Made by a program: the position numbers and the translations under genes. A DNA stretch of 9,163 bases from Verrucomicrobia bacterium UBA3750 (lineage in GTDB: Bacteria; Verrucomicrobiota; Kiritimatiellia; RFP12; UBA1067): contig DFGM01000101.1 in the NCBI GenBank assembly GCA_002371755.1, positions 4,036 to 13,198 of the forward strand. The letters are read 5' to 3'. Positions 1 through 6,062 of this stretch are shown in pieces; within the stretch, counting starts at the first letter, position 1; every line of letters begins with the position of its first letter. The notes beneath the pieces are model-generated. The model had not been told where the DNA came from and searched no databases. It saw nothing but the letters and a program-made list of their open reading frames with translations.

Positions 1-2
1 AG

Positions 3-770
3 AATGGCGAGCCACAGAACTGCGCACCACGGGGCTGTTCTGTGGCGGGGCATTCTTGCCCCGCATGGTCGGAAGGCTTTCAGGATACGGTACTCCTCCA
101 CGCAGGCCAGCTGGCGGCGATGATCGCCTATGTGTGCGATAATCCGCGGCGGCTGGCCATGCGGCGCGCGAATCCGGAGTTGTTCAGGCGCATCGCGCGG
201 ATATCGCTGCCGCTGGACGGCGGGCGCATGACGGGGCAATTCGAGTCGCTGGGCAACCGCTTTCTCATAGAGCGGCCGCTTTTCCAGGTGCAGTGCTCGC
301 GGAGGTTCTTCGCCTACAGGCGAATCCCGAAGAGGGGCGGTGGCATGAAAATCATCCGCGAAGCGGAAATCTCGACGGCGGAATTCGCGGCGATTCGCGA
401 TGATGCGCTTGTCGCCGCAGAGCACGGCGCGGTAATCATAAGCCCGTGCATAAGCGACGGCGAACGCGAAATCGCATGCGAAGCATTGGAAAGAGGCCTA
501 CCGCTCGTGACGCTGCGCAACAAAGGTTTTTCGAAACTCGAAAAGCCGTCGGGCAGGCTGTTCGAAGCCTGCATCGATGGGCGGCTGCTGATGCTCGCGC
601 CCGCCGCCTGGCCCTACACGACCGCAGAAAAGCCGATGACGAGGCTCGACGCGACTGCGCTCAACCGCATAACCCAGTGGCTCTGCGGCGAAAGCGCCAT
701 TGAAATCGACTACAAAGGCATGACGCCCGCAAACATCGACCGCCTTGCGATGGAAGCCGTGCAGGACTAG
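3..770 (+). CDS. REP-associated/IS200-like (Y1) transposase-type protein with extra C-terminal domain, 5'-truncated by window edge
   Basis: The frame is open from the left edge to a TAG at 768-770, so the true start and the catalytic HUH/tyrosine part lie outside the window. The visible N-terminal part reads like the end of a Y1 transposase domain: EGFQDTVLL followed by GQLAAMIAYVCDNPRRLAMRR, the helix and 'Y(I/V)xxNPRR' signature of REP-associated transposases, at about 75-170. A linker ending near 350 leads to a second domain containing GAVIISPCISDGERE and PSGRLFEACIDGRLLMLAP. This arrangement recalls DprA/LOG (SLOG) nucleotide-binding Rossmann domains; that assignment is my inference. The first internal start would be GTG at 42, but the upstream codons remain in frame and the family is longer, so truncation by the window edge is the better reading. 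The gene converges on the secretion operon and its stop directly abuts a minus-strand stop at 771-773. Confidence 0.7.
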   Translation, partial: NGEPQNCAPRGCSVAGHSCPAWSEGFQDTVLLHAGQLAAMIAYVCDNPRRLAMRRANPELFRRIARISLPLDGGRMTGQFESLGNRFLIERPLFQVQCSRRFFAYRRIPKRGGGMKIIREAEISTAEFAAIRDDALVAAEHGAVIISPCISDGEREIACEALERGLPLVTLRNKGFSKLEKPSGRLFEACIDGRLLMLAPAAWPYTTAEKPMTRLDATALNRITQWLCGESAIEIDYKGMTPANIDRLAMEAVQD

Positions 771-1007
771 CTACCGGCAGGAAGGAGCGCCGGTTGTCGG
801 ACGGTCAATGGAAAGCGCGACTTCTTGCACCGCTCCCTTGAACTCGTCATCGCCCGGGGCCTCGGCGCAAAGCGTAATGCACGTCCAGCACAAGGCAGCC
901 TCCACGGCGGTAGCCGAGAAGGCGGGGATTTCGAGAGACGGGCCTTCAAACGGCAGAGGGCGGATGGAAACAGTGTCGGGCGCATTCTGTCACGCGCCAT
1001 CCCTCAT
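771..1007 (-). pseudogene. Probable remnant of a small ORF with in-frame TGA
   Basis: On the minus strand a frame ending in TAG (773-771) is open for 72 codons up to a TGA at 992-990; five codons further upstream is an ATG at 1007 (MRDGA, then stop). The 72-residue stretch (QNAPDTVSIRPLPFEGPSLE... to TGAPSCR) has about 69% G/C at third codon positions by my hand count and a balanced amino-acid composition, including three spaced cysteines (LCWTCITLC). The overlapping frames on both strands give Arg/Ser/Pro-rich products typical of shadows. No ATG or well-placed GTG with a Shine-Dalgarno lies just downstream of the TGA; the only GTGs in frame are internal and late. I therefore read it as a decayed or interrupted small gene. 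I do not recognise the family. It could also be a non-coding repeat that happens to look coding. Confidence 0.35.
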
Positions 1008-1023
1008 TAGGGGCGCAGGCGTG
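991..1023. terminator. Imperfect hairpin, possible plus-strand terminator or REP-like palindrome
   Basis: On the plus strand CAC-GCGCC at 991-998 can pair with GGCGC and GTG ending at 1023, with an inner CCT/AGG pair, a CATT loop, and AT-rich and AGGC bulges. TTTT follows at 1024-1027 on the plus strand, as in a weak rho-independent terminator for rightward transcripts. The stem is interrupted and the T run is short. Because a REP-associated transposase-type gene lies about 220 nt away, a REP-like palindrome is an alternative reading. It lies directly downstream of the last operon gene on the minus strand, but no T run follows on that strand. Confidence 0.3.
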
Positions 1024-1025
1024 TT

Positions 1026-1289
1026 TTAGGTGAAAGCAGGCATGGGTGGGGCTGGGAGATTGAAGACTTGGCTCATAATCCGGCCAATGTCGTCGTTGCG
1101 GTCAAGCGCCGATTCGGGGACTGTGCCTGCGGGTTCGGATGATGCGATTGAAAAGTCGTTGTTTCCGATTGAAAGGTTGGCGGATTTGGGAGAAACGCCG
1201 GCGGCGGCATCGTTTGCGGACTCTATTTGGCCAAAATTGCCGCTAATCGCCGTGTTTGCCGCATTAATCCTTGAAAAGTCTATGTTCAT
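1026..1289 (-). CDS. Small Ser/Asn/Ala-rich protein at the end of the T3SS operon, unknown function
   Basis: The gene encodes 87 residues starting MNIDFSRINAANTAISGNFG and ending with a Pro-rich tail, NLPAPPMPAF then T. The start is well supported: AAGGAG lies 7 nt before the ATG. I do not recognise a family. The protein has no cysteine, a single lysine, no signal peptide and no membrane segment. Its first 60 residues are rich in Ser, Asn, Ala and Gly and are probably disordered, which resembles the N-terminal secretion region of T3SS substrates. A possible short helix (DRNDDIGRIMSQVFNL) precedes the Pro-rich end. It lies 45 nt after the ECF sigma gene on the same strand and is probably co-transcribed with it, although its own strong ribosome binding site could allow high expression. 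Candidate roles are an early substrate, an effector or a regulator of the sigma factor. It does not look like a classical anti-sigma factor, since it has no ZAS zinc motif and no membrane helix. Confidence 0.7.
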   Translation of the reverse strand: MNIDFSRINAANTAISGNFGQIESANDAAAGVSPKSANLSIGNNDFSIASSEPAGTVPESALDRNDDIGRIMSQVFNLPAPPMPAFT

Positions 1290-1296
1290 TTTGCGT

Positions 1297-1302
1297 CTCC
1301 TT
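1297..1302 (-). promoter_or_regulatory. Strong Shine-Dalgarno (AAGGAG) of the small orphan gene
   Basis: AAGGAG on the minus strand lies 7 nt before the ATG at 1289. It fixes the start of the 87-aa protein and is one of the strongest argument that this otherwise unrecognised frame is a real gene. Confidence 0.7.
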
Positions 1303-1334
1303 ATTTGTTTGTCGCACTGTTTACACGGCTCGCG

Positions 1335-1835
1335 TCAGAAAGTTACACTCAAATCCTTCAAAATCTCGCGAAGTTTTTCCTTAGCCCTGAAGACTCGCAC
1401 TTTGACAAGGTTTTCCGAGACGCCAGTCTGCATGGCGACATCTTTTACGGACATTTCGCCGATCTGGAACAGGGTAAAGGCCTCTTTTAGGACCGGTGGG
1501 AGCCGGGCGATGGCCTCTTTGATGCGGCGGCGCAGATATTCGGCGTCGGAAGGGGAGGCGGCAGGACCGGAAGAGGCGGCGTCTTCTTCACGTATCTCTT
1601 CCACAAAAGCGATGCGGCTATCGTCTCTGGCCATGTTTCTGCGCAGATTTCTCGCTATGGTGAAAACGAGCCCCGAAACGGCGGATTCGTCTTCGCGCAA
1701 ATCATCGCGCATCTTCCAGAGTTTGAGGAAGGTGTTTTGAACAAGGTCGCAGGCTTCATGGTAGGAACTGCCCGAAGAGACGAGCCAGTTCGTGAGGCGC
1801 GGGGCGAGTTTGCGGTATTGTTCCTCTATGTTCAT
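1335..1835 (-). CDS. ECF-type RNA polymerase sigma factor coupled to sctU
   Basis: This 166-aa protein has the two-domain layout of an extracytoplasmic-function (sigma-70 family, group 4) sigma factor. Region 2 covers about residues 5-70, including DLVQNTFLKLW for core binding (30-40) and SGLVFTIARNLRRNMARDD for -10 recognition (54-72). An acidic, Ser/Ala/Pro-rich linker runs from about 76 to 97. Region 4 covers about 105-160 (LPPVLKEAFTLFQIGEMSVKDVAMQTGVSENLVKVRVFRAKEKL) and contains the helix-turn-helix for -35 binding. The ATG overlaps the sctU stop by 4 nt (ATGA), and GGAGG lies 4 nt upstream inside sctU, so translation is probably coupled. No anti-sigma gene follows. By position it probably directs transcription of secretion genes or effectors, comparable in concept to HrpL of plant-pathogenic Pseudomonas, but its targets cannot be read from this window. 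I saw no convincing GGAAC-type ECF promoter in the gaps. Confidence 0.88.
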   Translation of the reverse strand: MNIEEQYRKLAPRLTNWLVSSGSSYHEACDLVQNTFLKLWKMRDDLREDESAVSGLVFTIARNLRRNMARDDSRIAFVEEIREEDAASSGPAASPSDAEYLRRRIKEAIARLPPVLKEAFTLFQIGEMSVKDVAMQTGVSENLVKVRVFRAKEKLREILKDLSVTF

Positions 1836-2932
1836 AGATCCTCCAATGTGATGGCGTCGAGTTCGGCTTCTTCTTTACGGGCGTCTTCAAGCTGTTTGGA
1901 CCACTTGAGGATTTCTGCTACGGGTTCGATGAGGGTGTCCGGGATGAAATCATCGATCTTGCAGTTTGCGTAGAGAGCCCGTGCGAGGGGCTTGTCCTCC
2001 ATGACAGGGATGCCTTCCGCGAGTGCGGTTTCGCGGATTATCTTGGCGACGGGTCCGGCGCCGAGGGCGCAAATGCGCGGGAGTGGATATTCGTCGGTAT
2101 TGTAGCGGATGCCGACTGCGAGACGCGTCGGGTTGGTAACTATTACGTTGGCCTGCTTGGCGGCTTTGGCGGGTTCAGGCCCGTTTAGGAGTTCGTTGCG
2201 GAACTCGCGCTGCGCCTGTTTGATTTCGGCAGAGCCTTCCATCTCCTTGTATTCGCGTTTCACCTCGTCCTTCGTCATCATCATCTGCTTGGTGAAGTTT
2301 CGCCCCTGGAAGAGACGGTCAACCACGGCGATTACGATATAGCCGAAGGCGGTGTAGGCGGCGAGGCGTTTGAGCATGAGTTTCAGGCTGGGGAAGATGT
2401 CGTCCACCGTGCCGTAGCACATGGTCAGGAGCTCCGGTATGCTCGCGATGATGATTTTATAGACCAAATAGCCGAGAAACGTCACCTTCACGACATTCTT
2501 GAGGAACTCGAAGAGGTTCTTCATGGAGAATATCTTCTTTGCGCCTTCCACGGGGCTGAGTTTCTCCAGTTTGGGGATAATTGGCTCGAAAGTGAATAGA
2601 AAGCCTATTTGTGCCACATTGCCGACGATACCGATGAGTGCGGCCACTGCAACGCAAATGAAGGAATGTTTGCAGATGATGAGGATTGCCATGGCCGAGG
2701 ATTCGGCGATGGATCCTGCATCGTTTTCGGCGATACGCCCCGAGAGGAACTTCAACAATTCCTGCATATCATCCACAAGCGCGACGCCCATCCAGCCGAG
2801 AAGGGCGAAGAGGACTACAAGGATGGCGGTGGAGGTGATATCCCTGGAAGTGCAGACCTGCCCCTTTTCCCGCGCATCGCGCAGTTTTTTCGGGGTGGGC
2901 ATCTCTGTTTTCTCTCCGGACGATTCTGCCAT
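1832..2932 (-). CDS. sctU: T3SS export apparatus switch protein SctU, with NPTR instead of NPTH
   Basis: SctU (YscU/FlhB family) is an inner-membrane export-gate protein whose cytoplasmic domain autocleaves and helps switch from early to later substrates. The product is 366 aa, a normal length. The N-terminus KTEMPTPKKLRDAREKGQV is the family signature. Membrane helices lie near 33-55, 80-110, 139-165 and 185-205, with the conserved linker (TKDEVKREYKEMEGS, about 220-234) next. The cytoplasmic domain carries VIVTNPTRLAVGIRY: the Asn-Pro cleavage pair is at 267-268, but the usual His of NPTH is Arg270 (CGT at 2125-2123). The C-terminal tail ends in an acidic stretch. The start follows the sctT stop with no gap (TAA ATG), and GGGAGG lies 7 nt upstream. 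Its own stop overlaps the sigma-factor start. Confidence 0.96.
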   Translation of the reverse strand: MAESSGEKTEMPTPKKLRDAREKGQVCTSRDITSTAILVVLFALLGWMGVALVDDMQELLKFLSGRIAENDAGSIAESSAMAILIICKHSFICVAVAALIGIVGNVAQIGFLFTFEPIIPKLEKLSPVEGAKKIFSMKNLFEFLKNVVKVTFLGYLVYKIIIASIPELLTMCYGTVDDIFPSLKLMLKRLAAYTAFGYIVIAVVDRLFQGRNFTKQMMMTKDEVKREYKEMEGSAEIKQAQREFRNELLNGPEPAKAAKQANVIVTNPTRLAVGIRYNTDEYPLPRICALGAGPVAKIIRETALAEGIPVMEDKPLARALYANCKIDDFIPDTLIEPVAEILKWSKQLEDARKEEAELDAITLEDL

Positions 2933-3715
2933 TTATGCGCCTCCCAGAAGTTTGCGCACCGGCGTAAGGATTGCCGATTCGTCGGTATACATGAGCATAT
3001 CGAGGATAAAGGGTATGTAGACGACAAGCATGGCGACGCCCAAGGCGGACTTCACCGGCATGGAGAGGAAGAATACATTGAGCTGCGGGGCGGTCCGGTT
3101 CACGAAGCCGAGGCCGAGGGTTGCCAGAAACATTATGATGATGACGGGTGCGGAAATGACCACCGTGACGCGCAGCATCTCGTCGAGCGAAGAAAGGATT
3201 TGGATAGGCGCGTCTTTTGCGAGCGAAAGCCCCTCTGAAAAGACCGGCCAGTGGATGTAACTCGTGTAGAGCGCACCAAGGAGAAGGAATACGGCGCCGC
3301 TCACGAAAAACAGAGTCGAGACGATTTGCGTGAAGAATATGCCGGTTGTGGAAACTTGGGCGCCCGAGAGAGGCGAATACACTTCACCCATGGTCGCGCC
3401 ACGCTGGTTGTCTATGAAGTTGCCAACATTCTCGGCCACCCAGAAGGGAATGGCGGAAAAGAAGCCGATGAGAAAGCCTATGCACGCCTCCTTGAAAGCG
3501 GTGAAAGTCAAGACCGCGAGGCTCAACTCCCCCTCGGGCATGCCGGAAAGAATCATGGGAAGGGGAATGAAGGCAAATGCGAAGACGGCTATGCGCCGCG
3601 CTATGCCGGGTATCATCGAGTCCGCCAGCGCCGGGCATATCGCAAACGCCCCGCCTATCCTCGCCATGGCAAGCGCGGATGCGATTATCCATCTGTGAAA
3701 CTCAGCGTACGACAT
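2933..3715 (-). CDS. sctT: T3SS export apparatus protein SctT
   Basis: SctT (YscT/FliR family) forms the export gate with SctR and SctS. The product is 260 aa with about six to seven hydrophobic segments, matching family length. Typical stretches are ALAMARIGGAFAICPAL near the N-terminus, GFLIGFFSAIPFWVAENVGNFIDNQRGATMG in the middle (the IDxQRG signature of SctT), APVIIIMFLATLGLGFVNRTAPQLNVFFLSMPVK and the C-terminal VVYIPFI helix. The frame stays open far upstream to 3988, but that extension overlaps all of sctS. ATG at 3715 is chosen because it overlaps the sctS TAA by one base (TAATG), starts directly before the first hydrophobic segment, and is preceded by GAGG at short spacing. Confidence 0.95.
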   Translation of the reverse strand: MSYAEFHRWIIASALAMARIGGAFAICPALADSMIPGIARRIAVFAFAFIPLPMILSGMPEGELSLAVLTFTAFKEACIGFLIGFFSAIPFWVAENVGNFIDNQRGATMGEVYSPLSGAQVSTTGIFFTQIVSTLFFVSGAVFLLLGALYTSYIHWPVFSEGLSLAKDAPIQILSSLDEMLRVTVVISAPVIIIMFLATLGLGFVNRTAPQLNVFFLSMPVKSALGVAMLVVYIPFILDMLMYTDESAILTPVRKLLGGA

Positions 3716-3981
3716 TACCTCAACAGCGCCAGGTGCGTGAAGATGTCTTGCGTATATAGAAGGAGCGCGGAGCCCATCCACGAGGCGCACGCGAGAAGCG
3801 TGAGCGAGATGGCGATAAGCTTCACCGCGAAACCCAGGGTCTGCTCCTGTATCTGCGTGAGCGCCTGAAGAAGCGAAACGAGTACGCCGATTACCGTAGC
3901 GACGATGATCGGTATGAGAGAGAGCCTCAACACGAGAAGGAGGCATGTTTGGGCATAGTCCAGAAGTTGCGCCTGACTCAT
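3715..3981 (-). CDS. sctS: T3SS export apparatus protein SctS
   Basis: SctS (YscS/FliQ family) is a small two-helix inner-membrane subunit of the export gate. The product is 88 aa with two hydrophobic hairpin segments, at about 12-36 and 52-78. Between them lies the conserved SLLQALTQIQEQTLGFAVK motif, which is diagnostic for the family. The start ATG overlaps the sctR stop by 4 nt (ATGA), with GGGGG about 8 nt upstream, and the stop overlaps the sctT start by one base. The order R-S-T-U is the invariant export-gate block. Confidence 0.96.
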   Translation of the reverse strand: MSQAQLLDYAQTCLLLVLRLSLIPIIVATVIGVLVSLLQALTQIQEQTLGFAVKLIAISLTLLACASWMGSALLLYTQDIFTHLALLR

Positions 3982-4688
3982 ATCGCATACCCCCTTACAA
4001 GGCCCTGGATGAGAAGCGTCCAGCCGTTCACCATAACGAAGAGGAGCAGTTTGAACGGCAGCGATATCGTCACAGGCGAAACCATCATCATGCCCATGGC
4101 GAGCAGGATGTTGGAGACTATGATGTCAATCGCAATAAATGGGAGATAGACGAGAAAGCCAATCTGGAAAGCCTTCGTGAGTTCCGAGACGCAGAAGGAC
4201 GGAATGAGGATTTCGAAACTGTCCGGGTCCGGAGTGGCCGTTTCGCCGTCTTCTTTCGCCCAGAGGCGTTCTGCGGTATGGACGAAAAATGCGCGTTCGC
4301 GGTCTGCCACATGTTGCGAAAGGAACTTCCGGAAAGGTTCTGCGGCGGCGGATAATGCGTCTGAATCGAACCATTTGCCATCGTTTTGGGCGGTTGCCGC
4401 GCCGGATTCGTTCTGGGCTGCCTGGACGGCCGCGCCATTCGTTTCGAGTCCGGCCTTGGCTATATTCCACGATTCCTGCATCGTGGGGGCCATTATATAG
4501 AAGGAAAGAATCATCGCAAGCGCGTTTATCACCATGTTCGGCGGTATGGACTGTATGCCGAGCGCATTGCGGATGAGGGACATCACGACGACTATCTTCA
4601 GATAGCTTGTGGCCACCATGGCCACGAAAGGCAGGAGAGAGAGTCCGACAAAGAGGATTATCAGCGAAAATGGATCTGTCTGGAACAT
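3978..4688 (-). CDS. sctR: T3SS export apparatus protein SctR
   Basis: SctR (YscR/FliP family) forms the core of the export gate in the inner membrane. The product is 236 aa. The N-terminal half has hydrophobic segments at about 7-27 and 50-68 and the conserved VATSYLKIVVVMSLIRNALGIQSIPPNMVINALA (25-58). A hydrophilic loop of about 85 residues follows (about 72-157), rich in Ala, Asn and Gln near 82-103. The C-terminal half holds the family signature FCVSELTKAFQIGFLVYLPFIAIDIIVSNILLAMGMMMVSP (165-205) and the last helix LLLFVMVNGWTLL. AAGGAG lies 9 nt before the ATG. The gene starts 45 nt after the sctN stop; in most Ysc/Hrp-type clusters sctO, sctP and sctQ occupy this place. Confidence 0.96.
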   Translation of the reverse strand: MFQTDPFSLIILFVGLSLLPFVAMVATSYLKIVVVMSLIRNALGIQSIPPNMVINALAMILSFYIMAPTMQESWNIAKAGLETNGAAVQAAQNESGAATAQNDGKWFDSDALSAAAEPFRKFLSQHVADRERAFFVHTAERLWAKEDGETATPDPDSFEILIPSFCVSELTKAFQIGFLVYLPFIAIDIIVSNILLAMGMMMVSPVTISLPFKLLLFVMVNGWTLLIQGLVRGYAI

Positions 4689-4733
4689 CTGAAGTCACTC
4701 CTTTCGTTCTTGAGGCGTTTGGCAGCGGGGCGT
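4689..4733 (-). other. 45-nt sctN-sctR gap where sctO/sctP/sctQ are missing
   Basis: This is one of the largest untranslated gaps inside the operon. It contains the sctR Shine-Dalgarno (AAGGAG at 4698-4703) and no room for a gene. In Ysc-type clusters this interval normally carries the stalk protein, the ruler and the C-ring protein. I see no clear promoter or hairpin in it. Confidence 0.7.
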
Positions 4734-6062
4734 TTATAGTACCGCCTCCTTGAGTTTTTCGATGGTGTCGTCGTATTGCGGGCGTTCGTCCAGCCCCTGG
4801 CGGAGGAATGCATTGATGGCGCTGTTCTTGGCGATTGCCTCGTCGGCCTCGGGATCCGAGCCTTTTTTGTATTCGCCGATTTTGAGGAGTAGCTCCACTT
4901 CGGCGTATTTTGCGAGCAATGTGCGAAGGCGTGCGGCGGCGGCCTTGTGGTCCTTGGGGATGATTGCAGATTGGCAGCGCGAAACGGAGGCGAGGATGTC
5001 GATTGCCGGATAGTGGTTCATCTGCGCGAGTTTGCGCGAAAGGATGATGTGGCCGTCCAGAATGGAGCGTGTCTCATCGGCGATAGGTTCGGTCATATCA
5101 TCGCCTTCCACAAGGACGGTGTAGAGGGCGGTAATGGAGCCTTTTGACGAATTCCCTGCGCGTTCCATAAGTTTCGGGAGTTCGGAAAAGACGCTGGGCG
5201 GGAATCCGCGACGGGTGGGCGGCTCACCTGCAGCAAGCCCGATTTCACGCTGGGCGCGCCCGAATCGCGTAACCGAATCCATGAGAAGAAGCACCTTCAT
5301 CCCTTTGTCGCGGAACGATTCCGCTATGGACGTGGCCACATACGCCGCCTTGAGACGTTCCATTGAAGGACGATCCGACGTCGATATCACCAGTACGGAT
5401 TTCTTCTGACCCTCCGGGCCCAAGTCCTTTTCTATGAACTCTCTCACCTCGCGCCCGCGTTCGCCGATAAGCGCGAGCACTGTCACTTCGGCTTCCGTGT
5501 TGCGGATTATGGAGGCGAGCAAAGTCGATTTGCCTCCGCCTGCGGCGGCGAATATGCCCATACGCTGGCCCTCGCCGCATGTGAGCAGGCCGTCTATCGC
5601 CCTGATGCCGAGGGAAATCGGCTTTGAAATAATCGTCCTTTCCAGAGGGGATGGCGGTGGCGCATAGACAGGATAATAGCCGTCAGGCCTCAGAGGGCCT
5701 TTCTTGTCGGTATCCATGGGCTGGCCTAGACCGTCCAGCACGCGACCTAGGAGGTTCATGCCAACTGGCACCATCTGGACGCGGCGCGTGGGTATGACCT
5801 GAGTCTCCGCGGAAATGCCTATCATGGGGCCAAGAGCAGTGAGCAGGGCCGCATCTTTCGTGAAGCCGACCACTTCCGCCTGCACTTCATGGTTCTCCCA
5901 CGGATTGCGCAGCACGCAGATTTCACCCACTTTCACGCCGGGAACGGAGGCTTTGATAATCGTGCCTACGACCTGTATCACCTTGCCTTTGACGTCTATG
6001 GGCTGGGCGACTTCCACGGCACGGTCGAGAACCTGCGGAATATAGTCGAAAACCGTTGCCAT
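4734..6062 (-). CDS. sctN: T3SS ATPase SctN
   Basis: SctN is the hexameric cytoplasmic ATPase that strips chaperones and unfolds substrates at the base of the injectisome. The product is 442 aa, the usual length. Visible motifs are GRVLDGLGQPMD (106-117); the Walker A loop in GIFAAAGGGKSTLLA (K178, S179); the catalytic-glutamate region ALIGERGREVREF (E201); the STSDRPS region (227-233); Walker B VLLLMDSVTRF (about 257-267); and SILDGHIILSRKLA (333-346), the ATPase alpha/beta signature region. These sequences match SctN/FliI rather than F1 ATPase beta. The frame extends to 6089, but ATG at 6062 is chosen: it overlaps the sctL stop by one base (TGATG) and has GGAGG 9 nt upstream. Confidence 0.97.
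   Translation of the reverse strand: MATVFDYIPQVLDRAVEVAQPIDVKGKVIQVVGTIIKASVPGVKVGEICVLRNPWENHEVQAEVVGFTKDAALLTALGPMIGISAETQVIPTRRVQMVPVGMNLLGRVLDGLGQPMDTDKKGPLRPDGYYPVYAPPPSPLERTIISKPISLGIRAIDGLLTCGEGQRMGIFAAAGGGKSTLLASIIRNTEAEVTVLALIGERGREVREFIEKDLGPEGQKKSVLVISTSDRPSMERLKAAYVATSIAESFRDKGMKVLLLMDSVTRFGRAQREIGLAAGEPPTRRGFPPSVFSELPKLMERAGNSSKGSITALYTVLVEGDDMTEPIADETRSILDGHIILSRKLAQMNHYPAIDILASVSRCQSAIIPKDHKAAAARLRTLLAKYAEVELLLKIGEYKKGSDPEADEAIAKNSAINAFLRQGLDERPQYDDTIEKLKEAVL

Noticed and set aside
990..992. In-frame TGA as a selenocysteine codon
   Set aside because: No selenoprotein family is recognisable, and the hairpin nearby lies upstream of and over the TGA rather than immediately downstream of it in the reading direction, as a bacterial SECIS would.
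767..1000. Minus-strand 77-aa frame
   Set aside because: Its Arg/Pro/Ser-rich composition is typical of an out-of-frame shadow; the neighbouring minus-strand frame has better codon-position bias.
745..1029. Plus-strand 94-aa frame between the transposase-type gene and the operon
   Set aside because: It begins inside the upstream gene, has no Shine-Dalgarno, and its Ser/Ala-rich product looks like the antisense shadow of the better minus-strand frame at 771-989.
1290..1334. ECF-type autoregulatory promoter in front of the small gene
   Set aside because: No GGAAC-like -35 with a properly spaced CGT-like -10 could be found in the 45-nt gap.
1030..1740. Plus-strand 236-aa frame opposite the sigma factor and the small gene
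   Set aside because: It spans two well-supported minus-strand genes and their gap; the product is low-complexity Ser/Arg/Lys-rich with no recognisable motif.
4126..4698. Minus-strand 190-aa frame within sctR, tested as a possible overlapping gene
   Set aside because: It is a +1/-1 shadow of sctR with an Arg-rich product; sctR is diagnostic over its whole length.
4734..6062. F1/V-type or flagellar FliI ATPase as an alternative to SctN
   Set aside because: The neighbours are sctF, I, J, K, L and R-U with a lipoprotein SctJ instead of flagellar FliF, and the AAAGGGKST Walker region and context fit SctN.
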